Of a stretch of 64,000 bases of DNA, positions 11,916 through 22,262 are shown in pieces. The notes beneath the pieces were generated by a model. The model saw nothing but the letters and a program-made list of their open reading frames with translations. It did no database searches and was not told where the DNA came from. The translations under genes and the position numbers were made by a program. Source of the DNA: Chlorops oryzae. Lineage: Eukaryota > Arthropoda > Insecta > Diptera > Chloropidae. The stretch covers positions 3,170,190 to 3,234,189 of the forward strand of contig CM035808.1 in NCBI GenBank assembly GCA_020466095.1. The letters are read 5' to 3'. The number at the start of each line of letters is the position of its first letter. Position 1 is the stretch's first letter.

Positions 11916-12849
11916 AAATAACCCCCCCACTCCCCTACTACAAAAAAAAATTGAAGAATCTAGAGCTTTTTCCTTTTTGGACAAATTTCACCTCCAAATA
12001 AAAGAAGGGGTATTCAAAAGATAGATTAAATTTTGCCGCAAAAAGTCGTATGGGAACATTTTAGATAATAAACGTCGCTCACTAGTTTAGAACAATACCC
12101 AGCTATCTCTTATTAATTTCAAATGTAAATTTGAACTTGAGGAAAATTAGATTTTGTGCCGATCTGAGCTTAGAATCGGTATATTCCAATACTATTTTTT
12201 CTATAAAAGCAACTATACAGAAGGTCTTAAGCCTTTCTTTTTTTTTCGCCACAAAACCTTTAAAATACTCAAAATCATGCGAAAACATTTCGCTCGTGCT
12301 ATTCGCATGTTGTCGTTCAGCCTGATTTATATTCCGAAGTCTCGTTTATCACTATCAAAAATTCAAATATACTCCCAAATAAAGCTCATATGTATGGTAT
12401 GTCCGCCACTTTCGCAGTGCTAAAAATAACTTCCATTAAATTACCTATATTTTTCGGTTGCCTTCCATAAACTAATCCTTATCTAGGTTATTTGGCATTT
12501 AAATTCATTATTAATAGGTTTTTATAATGCTAAATCAAGTGTTCCTTTGTCACATTCAGTGGTGTCAACTAAGCGATCTTTTTTGTTACCAAACCAATTT
12601 ATGAGCACTTCATCATTTTCAAGAGAATCTTTGTGCTAAAAAACTATTTGAATATATTTGATGGTACCTATATTTGAGGTTTATTTAAAGCACCATTAGC
12701 ATATAAAATTTGACGGATTGAAAAAAAAAAAAAAAAAAAAAAAATCCAGATGCGAAGACGATTGAAGCCTAAAAAAGTCTTTCGAAAAAACCGAAGACTG
12801 CACAGAAAGACTTTTTGTGCGTAAATACAACCAATTTTTTAATCAATAT

Positions 12850-13335
12850 TGGACTTGAAAATCTTTAAAGGTGTAGATGTTTAAAAAAGAAGTGGTAGAT
12901 TTTTATAAAAAGTGGTAGATTTTATAAAAAGTGGTAGATTTTTCAAAAAAGGGGTAGATTTAAAATTTTTTAAAAATGATAATACAATATATCACATCTG
13001 ATCATGTAGAAAATGGGAAACTTAATTGTTTTTAGGTATTTTTCTTGTTATAAAAAAAAAATGTGTCAATATTTATTGAATTTCGTTAAACGCCAATACT
13101 GCCATTTTTGACAACATTCTTGACAATAGGAAGCTGCCAACATATTTTTCAATAAAACATAACATTGAACCACATTTTTTATGTTCTCAATTATTCTTAA
13201 TGACCATAAAATAAATAAAAATAATGCATAAATAAGTAAAAAAAAAGTGGTAGATTTGGACCTAGTGTGGTAGAAGTGGTAGAAAGTAAAAATAGTGGTA
13301 GATCTACCACTAAAGTGGTAGAAGTCCGAGCACTG
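12850..13335 (+). mobile_element. element E, copy E1: hAT-like, left end missing
   Basis: The right end GTGGTAGAAGTCCGAGCACTG-type terminus is intact, ending at 13335. The left terminus CAGTGCTC is absent, and the sequence starts at GGACTTGAAAAT. Tandem 20-bp units containing GTGGTAGATTTTTATAAAAA lie near the left end. Comparison with F2 shows about 120 bp of host sequence also missing here, so the deletion removed the left end and its flank together. Confidence 0.8.
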
Positions 13336-13503
13336 TTTGTAATATCATCAACCAAAGGTATTATTAAAAATCAACAAATTATTTTAAATAAATAAAAAAG
13401 GAAAAAAATGCCTCATCTACATATTCCATAATAAAAATTTGAGTCTGCAAAATCAGTTTACGGAAGATAATTATACATTATAACATCATAAACATATGTG
13501 AGC

Positions 13504-14135
13504 TAGGGATGGGCAAAAAACATCGATATATCAAAACATCGATATTTTTAAAACGATATATCGAACATTTATGCCGATATTTTTGCTCGGCGATATATCG
13601 TACATCGATATACTTTTCCCGACATCGAAAGCGATATTTTTTATATGTCTGTCGTTGTAAACATGTCCTTCACACATATTTCTCTTGGATATAAAGCGGA
13701 ATTTTAATCGTTCATATCTTATCTTATCGTATCATATCTTATCATACCATCTGAGAACTCGAAAACGCCCTTTTGTACACTCCAATTTTGTCTAAAATAT
13801 GTACAGTGTACTCTGTCTTAAGCAAACACATACGGGACCGAAAGATCTGTCCGCTTAACAGAGGTGTTCGCTTAAAAGGAAAGATTTGAGAAGCAGGAGC
13901 ACTAGAAAATCCTGAAATCTGTCAATTTAGAGTAGTGTCCGCTTAGGAGGGTTCTCCCCAAGCAGAAGGTACACTGTATTTTAGTACAATAGTCATTTTT
14001 AATTGGTATTTATAATGTCGATATATCGAAAAGTCGATATTTCTCCTCCGATAGTATCGTTTCAATTTCGATGTTTTTTTAAATTTATATCGATACAATA
14101 TATATCGATGTATTTTCCCATTTAGCCCATCCCTA
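13504..14135 (+). mobile_element. element B, copy B1: hAT-like MITE with CGATA clusters
   Basis: The end TAGGGATGGGCAAAA has its inverse GCCCATCCCTA at the right. The 8-bp target duplication ATGTGAGC is perfect (13496-13503, 14136-14143). The ends resemble the maize Ac terminus TAGGGATGAAA, supporting hAT. Both flanks of the interior carry many CGATA and CGATATATCG motifs, including TATCGATA at 14088-14095. Element I1 sits inside. No transposase frame. Confidence 0.9.
13804..13976 (+). mobile_element. element I, copy I1: pogo/Tigger-like MITE inside B1
   Basis: It is bounded by CAGTGTACTCTGTC and the inverse of CAGTGTACCTTCTG, with TA on both sides. Internal GTCCGCTTAACAGAGGTGTT and GTGTTCGCTTAA motifs are of the kind seen in Tigger-type elements (from memory). 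It is 173 bp. Confidence 0.78.
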
Positions 14136-14235
14136 ATGTGAGCTAATTTTTGATTATTTTATCTCTTCTTGTATGTAAGTCCGCATAAAGCTAATGAGAA
14201 TTTTAGAAAATGTTTTATATGCACTTTCAAAAAAT

Positions 14236-14643
14236 CTGTAAAATGCAAAAATAAACCTTAATGATTAGAGAATTTTCACAATGGCGGATCATTTAGAAAA
14301 CTGGCAAAAAATACCGGAAACGGAAATGGAAGTTTTTTCCCCGAAAAACAAATAAATATCGCAATATTTCACCTGCCGTATCTACTCATCAGAAGTTAAT
14401 ATAAACACTTTCACCCTATCCAAAAGCTCTTCAATTGATATTTACGACATTTTATATGATAAAAGAGTAACGAAAAAATTGCAATTCTTGCAATTGCATG
14501 CGGAAAGGCACTTTACTCTGTCCAGGATATTTTTTTTTTTCGAACTCCGAACGAGCAACAAAAAAGCATTAACTCACGTGTTTGTTATCATCGCTGCACT
14601 GGACTGACACAGCGACGGCGACTGAGAATGAAAACGAGCATAA

Positions 14644-14692
<49 letters not shown>

Positions 14693-15965
14693 GGTTCAAT
14701 GTAAATGCCTAGTGTGATCACCAGAAATAATAATAATAAATTTCAATTACCTTTTCCCATGCACATGCACTCGAATGCATGTCGGTGCACGATTCTCGTG
14801 GCAGGCCGGCCACGAATATCGGAATGGAAGCCTCCGGATTGCATGCAGCAAAGACCACAGCGTGATATTGTTGTAACCAGCTATTATTAAGTCATTTGAG
14901 TCTGCTGCCACTGACGGCTTCCTGACCAGCCGACGAGACGAATCGAACTGAACTGAATCGTCTGAATGGGCTCTGACTGCACAATTAATATGATGGCAAT
15001 GCCGACACCATACCCTTTAATTTTCAATAAAATGAATTATTCGTCTCTGGAGCGTTAATGCATCCAACGTTTCAGCTCAGGTCCTGCGTGTGTATCCTGT
15101 TTTTTCTCTTTCTCTCTCTCTCTTATTTCTTCTTTTTTCCTCTGCTTTTCATCTTTCTCATTTGTGATTGTCCGTGGTTAATGTCTTTATTAAGGTTTCG
15201 AATTTTAGAAGATAGAAACGCCTGACACAACCTTCGGAAAGGCCACTAACCTGTGTTCCAAAGACATTTCAATTCAGATGTCCTTTTTTTTTTTTTTTTT
15301 TTTTGGTTCTAAGTTCCACCCACAAAAAGAAAGAAAAATATCATTTTATTTATCTCGTCTTAATTACGGTCAGAACCGCCTGAGGCAATGATAATAAAAA
15401 TGATCCAAGCGATGCGTAATTAAATTGTTTTAGCCTCAATTAAATTCACTATTTTTAGGGCTCTTCTCGGGCCAATCCGACTCTCTTTTGGTCGTCTTCA
15501 ACAATGGGTAATTGAAATATATTATTATGAATATTTATGGCTTTCGGGCATTTTCTCTCTATAGTTTCATATAGAATTGTGCTAATCATATGCAAATGCG
15601 AAAGGACCTAAACGGCACATATGAATGTGTTCGCATAGGGGATGCTGCTTGGTGGGATATTTGTGCATATGGCCTGAATAGCCTTTTGTGTAATTCATCT
15701 ACATAAATGTCATGAGCTGGATGTGTATGTATGTTCTCAGTGAATCAGATAATAATGAAGAGGATTTCATTGAAACTATTGTGGGAAGCTTTATCTTTAA
15801 TTTTGGAATTTACGAAAAGATTTTTGAAATATTAGTCTCGGGATAATAGTTTGAGGTAAACAACACACAATTCGAGACATAAAAGTCGACTTGGAGAAAT
15901 GGAATTAATAATATAAATAATTTTAGGAGAATGTCCTTTTGTAGCTCATTGTGTGGAAAAGTAGC
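14236..15965. other. non-coding block with (GA)n and low repeat content
   Basis: A (GA)n microsatellite occupies about 14650-14688 and a T-run lies at 15283-15304. The rest has mixed composition and is not recognised as any repeat family in the window. Possible retained regulatory DNA within the unc-4 upstream region. Confidence 0.35.
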
Positions 15966-15969
15966 TTAA

Positions 15970-16136
15970 CCCTTTAATGGCACAAATTTTTTTTTCCAAT
16001 GAAAAGTTCAGACATGACTAATTTGGGGTAGAAAAACACGAATCTGAAATTATTATTATTATTATTAATATTTTTTTTTTTTTTGGTAATTTGTTCGAAA
16101 AAAGTCCGTCTAGAGACGGAGCCAGGAAATAGAGGG
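15970..16136 (+). mobile_element. element H, copy H1: 167-bp piggyBac-like MITE
   Basis: CCCTTTAATGGCAC at the left and the inverse of CCCTCTATTTCCTGGC at the right, with TTAA at both flanks (15966-15969, 16137-16140). TTAA plus CCC ends is the piggyBac signature. An internal palindrome CCGTCTAGAGACGG lies near the right end. Confidence 0.8.
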
Positions 16137-16261
16137 TTAACAGTCTGAGGACTTGGACTTGAAAATTTGATTTAAAAAAAATAGAAAGCTCTGAAAAAAT
16201 ATTTTCAATGAATGGAATTCAAATAAATTATTCTCCTAAAGGCGAAACTTACAGATCGATC

Positions 16262-16889
16262 TAGGGATGGGCAAAAAACATCGATATATCAAAACATCGA
16301 TATTTTTAAAACAATATATCGAAAATTTATGCCGATATTTTTGCTCGGCGATATATCGTACATCGATATACTTTTCCCGACATCGAAAGCGATATTTTTT
16401 ATATGTATGTCTATCGTTGTAAACATGTCCTTCACACATATTTCTTTTGGATATAAAGCGGCATTTTAATCGTTCATATCTTATCTTATCGTATCATATC
16501 TTATCATACCATCTGAGAACTCGAAAACGTCCTTTTGTACAATCCAATTTTGTCTAAAATATGTACAGTGTACTCTGTCTTAAGCAACAACCTACGGGAC
16601 CAAAATTGTCCGCTTAACAGAGGTATTCGCTTAAGAGGAAGATTTGAGAAGCAGGAGCACTAGAAATTCCTGAAATCTGTCCGTTTAGAGTAGTGTCCGC
16701 TTAGGAGGGTTCTCCCAAGCAGAAGGTACACTGTATTTTAGTAAAATAGTCATTTTTAATTGGTATTTATAATGTCGATATATCGAAAACTCGATATTTC
16801 TCCTCCGATAGTATCGTTTCAATTTCGATGCTTTTTAAATAAATCGATACGATATATATCGATGTATTTTCCCATTTAGCCCATCCCTA
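16262..16889 (+). mobile_element. element B, copy B2
   Basis: Complete 628-bp copy with TAGGGATGGGCAAAA ends and a perfect 8-bp duplication GATCGATC (16254-16261, 16890-16897). It contains I2 at 16566-16733 and the CGATA clusters. Confidence 0.92.
16566..16733 (+). mobile_element. element I, copy I2 inside B2
   Basis: CAGTGTAC ends and TA flanks, same insertion point within B as I1. Confidence 0.75.
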
Positions 16890-16897
16890 GATCGATC

Positions 16898-18191
16898 TAA
16901 TTTAAAACAGGTCTGTTCAAGTTAAGGAAATGTTATGAATTTTCGAACTTCGAGTATTTTTCATCAAATATCGCTAGTCGAGCTCTTCGTTATATTAAAC
17001 TGAAATATGTAAAATAAGTAATGACCCAAAAACTAATAGTTTTTGGCTAAAAGTATGTTTTAAACGGTTTCTCATAAAAATATTTATATTTAGAGCCACC
17101 TAATATCGTTCTAGTTTGAGAACGGTAGTCAATGGAGAAAGAAATGGTTCAAGTTTCTGTACGTTCGGGTTATCGTGTGTTCGAGCTTTAGAGAGTTCAC
17201 TGCCTGCCAATAGAGTGGATCCGATTCTCGAATGATGCTAAAAATCCATACAAAATTATAAAAAGACTAATAGGAAGGAAGGGTGGTCTTTCATATGTCT
17301 CAGTATGGTCAAGACTTGTTGAATCTTAGTTAACCCTGCTGGTGCCTTAGGACCATTTGCTCAAAAATTCAATCTTTTTTGAAGCCAATATCTGGATATT
17401 GATGAAATCTATTTACGATCTTCTTCTGATCAGCTCAAATTCTTATTTTGACTATATATTTGTATGAAAAATACACCGTGGACCAAATTTTTCCTAAAGC
17501 ATTTTATGCAACTTTCTTAAGGTAACAGCAGGGTTAAGATCAATTACACTAGTTTACAAAAATTAATTTTTATTTTTTTCAAGACTCTAAATGCACGTTT
17601 CTTATGGACTTTGGGCTTCTAAACACGAAAATCATAGTAAAAAAAATTTTTTTGAAGGATTTTTTTTATTTCGATTTTAGAAAGAAGAATTTTTTAAACC
17701 GGGTATTTACAGTTTTTCGAGCAGAGCTCGACCATGTGACATCGGATTTGAACAAATTATCCCTCAAATTAAAGAAAATAAACCGCAATAAGACTTTTTC
17801 TCAAATGGTTTTAATATCGGTCCAGAAGAAAAAGTTCTGGAAACCCTTAAATCCAAAATAAAAAAAACATATTTTTAGAAAAAAATCATCAAATTTTTCA
17901 CTTATGGGTGTCTAAAAAATCGATGGCAATCAAAATATTGTATTTCTGAATTTTTTATTTAAAGTTGATTCCTTACCCAACAAAATGAGGTATTAATCTT
18001 CAAAATCCATAGATAAATGGAAAAGTTATAATGTTATAGGTGCGAGAAAATTTACACATTTGCAAATGTGCTTGAGAGCCCGAATTCTGCCAACGCAGCA
18101 GTCGCACACCTATAGCGTATACCGATTCGTGCGAAAAGCGGTCGTCTGCGTTCGTGTGTGTAAAAGAGAAACTTCGTCAATGCAAAGCAGA
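16898..18191. other. non-coding stretch containing a small TTAA element
   Basis: No gene recognised. A 200-bp TTAA element lies at 17334-17533. An open frame at 17604-17861 is Lys/Phe-rich and lacks any known domain, so I treat it as chance. Confidence 0.4.
17334..17533. mobile_element. 200-bp TTAA-flanked piggyBac-like MITE
   Basis: CCCTGCTGGTGCCTTA at the left; the right end read inversely is CCCTGCTGTTACCTTA. TTAA lies on both sides (17330-17333, 17534-17537). The family differs from H. Confidence 0.82.
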
Positions 18192-18571
18192 CCCTGCAGG
18201 AAGCCTGTCGCCATATGGCCCCATATCTATATTGACGTCAATATAGACAAGAGAACTAGTTCCAACGTCAACAGTATTTATGGGCGGTGTCATTAGAGAA
18301 ACTGTACTGTTAAGAGGTATAGTTAATCTTTATTGACCATGTCAACAACGTGTCTCCTTATAAAGCGAAAGAGTACTCCATTTGTCTATATAATAGCTAC
18401 CGACGTCAATAGTTCGTCAATAGTTTTTCGGTCTACTGTTGACATTCAATGACAACTCAATGTTAAATGTCAATAACGCAAAGCAATGCGACGGGTACAA
18501 CTGGTCAGTAGTACTGTTGACGCAGTCAGTAGAGAAAGAGTATAAATTCACTATTGACATTTCCTGCAGGG
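18192..18571 (+). mobile_element. element L, copy L1
   Basis: 380 bp bounded by CCCTGCAGGAA and its inverse TTCCTGCAGGG. The interior is full of TTGACGTCAATA and TGTCAATA-type motifs. GA lies on both outer sides; L2 also has GA/GA and L3 has TA/TA, suggesting a 2-bp duplication. A short open frame at 18439-18633 crosses its end and is not a gene. Confidence 0.75.
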
Positions 18572-18843
18572 GAGTAACTCACAGCGAAGTCGACAGCGCA
18601 TTCACATACACAATTAGGAATGTTTACGTATAGGTTTGGTCATCACTGCCCAGTAGTCAGTAGGTCGCCCCCGATATTTGTAACATGCCAAAGTGACAGT
18701 CCTTAATGACTAGCCATTTCACCTACCACATGAACCTGAAAGAGTAGATAAGCCTCAGCTCACATTTCCCTATTCGCTGCGTATGATTGTTTTTGCTGTT
18801 GTCTGCTTTTACCTCGCATTCTGATCATTTGCTCGTGAAGCGT

Positions 18844-18915
18844 TCGATAGCGCAGTGGTTCAAACTATGACTCGATAGTCGGGAGGTTCGGGGTTCAATC
18901 CCTGCGGGCGGCGAG
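18844..18915 (+). other. tRNA-like module 1 of element N (best preserved in the window)
   Basis: A-box-like TAGCGCAGTGGTTCAAACTA is followed by a hairpin ACTAT-GACTCG-ATAGT at the anticodon-arm position and by B-box-like GGTTCAATCCC with pairing GGG/CCC. The D stem is incomplete and the loop is six bases, so this is tRNA-derived rather than a working tRNA. Confidence 0.65.
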
Positions 18916-19156
18916 AATTTTTCCTAAATTTTTTACTTTTTTTATAAATTAGAGTTTTTTTTTTTTGTTCATAGTTCAGTTATTTTGGAAGACAAACATT
19001 TTCCCCTAAATTTTTAAGGTTTTATTATTATTTTTTTTAATGGTTCATTTTCAAGTAAACAATTTTTGGAGTGAAAATATTCGTTAAATACGTTTCCCAA
19101 AATCTGAGCAACGCTAAATTCAAGTGAGCATTTTGACCAAGAAATTAAATTCGTTC

Positions 19157-19228
19157 GTTAAGCGTAATGGTTAAGGCGTTCGCCCAGCGATCTGGTGGTC
19201 AGCGGTTCGAGGCTCGGTGGAGGCGAGA
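19157..19228 (+). other. tRNA-like module 2 of element N
   Basis: A-box-like AAGCGTAATGGTTAAGGCG, of the kind seen in Ser/Leu tRNAs, precedes B-box-like GGTTCGAGGCT. Same strand as module 1, about 310 bp downstream. Confidence 0.6.
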
Positions 19229-19558
19229 AAATTTTAAGTGAAGTAAAATAAAAAAGATTTAAATTAAAAAATAGAAAAACAAAAAATATAATAATTAATG
19301 AAATAAATAAATTTAAAAAAAGTCAAAACAAAAAATGAAATTTTTCTTTTTTCTCAGTCGCTGGTGCTAGGCCATTTTCCTGCCCCTTTTCGCTAGCGAA
19401 ATGACTGGTTAAAGGTGGCGCATAAAAGGACGACCTGTCCCCGGCAATGAGATCGTAATGTTAAATTCGCCAGCGTCTTGGATAGGAAAGGGACTAATCC
19501 CCGACACCCAGTGACTAGTGAAATCGCTAGTGTTGTGGTGGCTCCGCTGACTACTGGG

Positions 19559-20199
19559 TGCTATAAAGTATCTATGCAACGTAGTTTTGTGTTACGATTT
19601 TTTTGTAATTCAATCGAAATAACAGAAAGATAAACTGCCAAAGTTCTTATAGAATTTATATATATATAATACTAAAAAAAATTCCATAACTTTCGATGTT
19701 TAATGCCAGGCTTACCCAACGATGCTGTCATATTGGAACAAGTCTCAGCCGGTCTCGACAGATCGTACCTTGCCCTAACTCCTAAGTTAACTTCTCAATA
19801 ATTACCTCCAAATATATTGTGTTCATAGAACCAGCTGATTGAGAAAAATAACTATTTCTACTGCGACCAACTGAGCCCTAACCTATCAACAATTTCGTTG
19901 TGTTATCAACATGTCGACATATATTTATGGTGATAATTTTTCTTATTTCATTAGCTGGCAAACAAGCTTTCGATTTCACACCAATGTTGATTGATGACAA
20001 TGCGCAGCCTAATGGTCATTAGGATAATTCAGACACTGTCTGTAGAATTAGCATAAAAGTCGAATTAGAAATATCGATCGAGCTATGATCAATAAAAAGG
20101 CCCGAAATAAAAATCTCAGATCATGTTTTAAGATATTCTAACAAAAAACATAGTTAGTTTTTATTTAAATGAATTTATTTTTTGTTTTTTTACTTTAAG
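19559..20199 (+). other. intron segment upstream of the first visible unc-4 exon
   Basis: No repeat recognised. It ends in a T-rich polypyrimidine run and TTTAAG, the acceptor for the exon at 20200. Confidence 0.6.
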
Positions 20200-22262
20200 G
20201 TTTTAATGGTGATGGCGATGAGGACAGCAGTGCAGCGAAACGGAGAAGGTCGCGAACGAATTTCAATTCGTGGCAATTGGAGGAGCTCGAGCGAGCGTTC
20301 TCGGCCAGTCATTATCCTGATATATTTATGCGCGAAGCTTTAGCAATGAGACTGGACTTGAAAGAGAGCAGGGTTGCGGTGAGTGTCGCTCAAAATTATA
20401 CGTAATTATTTTGTTAATAAGAATCAAACGGTTAATTTATTTTTTTTTTATTTATGCAACTATTTTCCTTTTGAAATTGCTCTGAAATTTTCACTTTGTT
20501 TCAGATAGGTATGGTTCCAGAATCGGCGTGCAAAAGTTCGAAAACGAGAGCACACGAAAAAGGGACCCGGAAGACCTGCTCATAACGCTCAGCCACAGAC
20601 ATGCTCGGGTGAGCCCATCCCGCCAAGTGAACTCAAAGCGAAAGAGAGGTAAAAAAGAAAAAGATTTTCCATTTCCAAATAATACATAATAGGTATTTAA
20701 AATTTAAGGGGGTCTTCTCATTGAGCAACTTTTTTTTTCGACTTTTTTTTTTTTTTGCATTTATTTATAGCTTGGGTAGTTGTGAATATCCACCTAAAAG
20801 GATTTTTTTGAAATTGAAAATAGTTTAGAGGATATAGCCTTCTTTGTCGAGCAAGATCTGCGCTAAAAGAGTAATTTTGCGTTGCTTCAAACTTTAAACG
20901 CGTTTATCTCGAAACACGTTTTTCGAACTGGCGGCCATGATATCTCCAGTTCAACTGAACCGATTTTCATGAAACAAAGTGGAATCGACGCAGATATTGT
21001 ACCATTCTCGGGTGAACCTCGACCATAATTTGTAAAAAATTTTTACTATTTTTTTTTTACACTAAACTACAAAAAAGCCCGAAATTGAAATTTTTTTTTG
21101 AATGGCCGCCATTTTGTAAAAAAAAAATCACAAAATTAAGTCTGTGAGGTTCACCCGAGAATTACATCTATACTGATTATTACCCGTTTTTTCATGAATT
21201 CGGACGCTCCGGAGACCCGGAATCGTGGCCGCCGTCGACAAACTTTTTTTTATCACCACCAAATTTGAAGTCTCATTATCTTTTTGAAAGCCCACGTATC
21301 GAGGCAAAAAGTATTTTTATTTACTTTGAACCTTTTGTAATACAATAAATAAAAAAGTTTTCAATTATTCTTTGCGTTTTCAAATAAATGAATTTTTTTA
21401 AAAAAGGTCCAAAAAAACGGGTTGCTCAATGAGAAGACCCCTTAAATATATTCCTAATACAAAAAAAAAAAAAAAAAAAAACAGAATGCCTATAATATTC
21501 ATATTGAAATGTGTCGAAATCCCCCCTTCCGAATTCCTTTCCAGAGCACGAAGAAGAAAGAAATTAGCCAAAGCAATCGATCGACAAGCACGTAAGCTCC
21601 AAGCCAAAGGCATAACTGTCGACATAGAGGCTCTGAAAGCAGAGTACATATCGCAACATAAAGCCAATGGCACTTTCTCTGATTCAGATCTCGAGGACGA
21701 TTGCATACAGATCGATGTTGTCGGCGGCACGGATAGTGACGACGAAATCGAGGATCATTCATATCAGAGTCCCCATAGCAGTGCACACGAAATGGGCAAT
21801 GGATTCTCGCCGTCGCGTAGCACGAATGGCATCGAAAGTCCGATATCGAACGAAGGTGACGATCATTATCAAGAGGAAGAGACTAGCAGCAGGCATACGC
21901 CAATGGCGGCAGCAATAACAACGAATGCAACGTCATTGACGACAACGACGACGACGACAACGTCACAGCCGACAGGACAAAATCAAATTTTAGCGACAAC
22001 AATAACAACAACAACAACGGCAGCGGCAGCAGCAGCTGCTGCTGCGGCAACGAATCTATCGAATCAATTAGATGCCTATAATAAATCATTGATTTTCCCA
22101 CCAACCAAGACGAAAATCTCAAATTTCCACCTAAGCCTGCAGAATTCATCGCCAAATCATCATCATCATCATCATCATCATAATCAGCATCAAACATCAC
22201 CGATGAGCATAAGGCGGAGTAATCCCTTCAGTATAGAGTCTTTACTTTTCAATAATACGTGA
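20200..22262 (+). CDS. unc-4: unc-4 family paired-like homeodomain transcription factor, 3' three coding exons (5' part not in view)
   Basis: Nuclear DNA-binding repressor; in flies and worms this family sets motor neuron and interneuron identity (established knowledge). Three exons join in frame. Exon a, 20200-20378, follows a T-rich acceptor ending TTTAAG and starts with the last two bases of a split codon. Exon b is 20509-20648, with acceptor ATAG before the codons for [14 protein letters not shown]. Exon c, 21545-22262, follows CTTTCCAG and ends in TGA. All donors are GT (GTGAGT, GTAAAA). The homeodomain starts near KRRRSRTNF and has Gln50 and Asn51; the intron between residues 46 and 47 is the usual paired-like position. 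Next come [20 protein letters not shown] and a basic block with [20 protein letters not shown], which match my memory of Drosophila unc-4. The acidic FSDSDLEDD segment is followed by Thr, Ala and eight-His runs. FSIESLL near the C-terminus (22227-22247) resembles an eh1 Groucho-binding motif. About 344 residues are visible. The paralogue OdsH is possible, but the long matching tail favours unc-4. Confidence 0.93.
20649..21544 (+). other. last intron of unc-4, mostly filled by a TTAA transposon
   Basis: The 896-bp intron runs from donor GTAAAA to a CTTTCCAG acceptor. It splits an Arg codon (AG|A). Element C1 (20708-21441) makes up about 82 percent of it, so the native intron would be about 160 bp. 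The poly-A run at 21461-21481 lies between the element and the acceptor. Confidence 0.85.
20708..21441 (+). mobile_element. element C, copy C1: TTAA-flanked transposon in the unc-4 last intron
   Basis: The left end GGGGGTCTTCTCATTGAGC has its inverse at the right (GTTGCTCAATGAGAAGACCCC-type, one C fewer). TTAA is at 20704-20707 and 21442-21445. No open frame; interior motifs such as GGCGGCCATGATATC and ATGGCCGCCATTTTG recur in all copies. It lies in the same orientation as the gene. Confidence 0.88.

Larger units (their letters stand above)
12815..14235 (+). repeat. repeat F, copy F1, carrying E1 and B1
   Basis: From TGCGTAAATACAACC onward this matches 37710 and following. After the E1 interruption the match resumes (AATATCATCAACC, AAATGCCTCATCTA) up to the B1 insertion, then continues after it to TATGCACTTTCAAAAA. 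The ends of F are not defined, so its class is unknown. Confidence 0.75.
18649..19558 (+). mobile_element. element N: CCCAGTAGTCAG-ended element with the element-A tRNA-like core
   Basis: CCCAGTAGTCAG at the left faces its inverse at the right. GACTAGY-like motifs are repeated under both ends. Between about 18815 (CGCATTCTGATCA) and 19371 (CAGTCGCTGGTG) the sequence is a diverged version of the core of A1-A3. Outside those points it is unrelated to A. No transposase frame. Confidence 0.75.

Noticed and set aside
14650..14688. (GA)n tract as a CRISPR or structured array
   Set aside because: It is a simple dinucleotide microsatellite; no spacers.
18844..18915. Genuine tRNA gene
   Set aside because: A and B boxes are good but the D stem is incomplete and the anticodon loop has six bases; it lies in a transposon core found in several copies.
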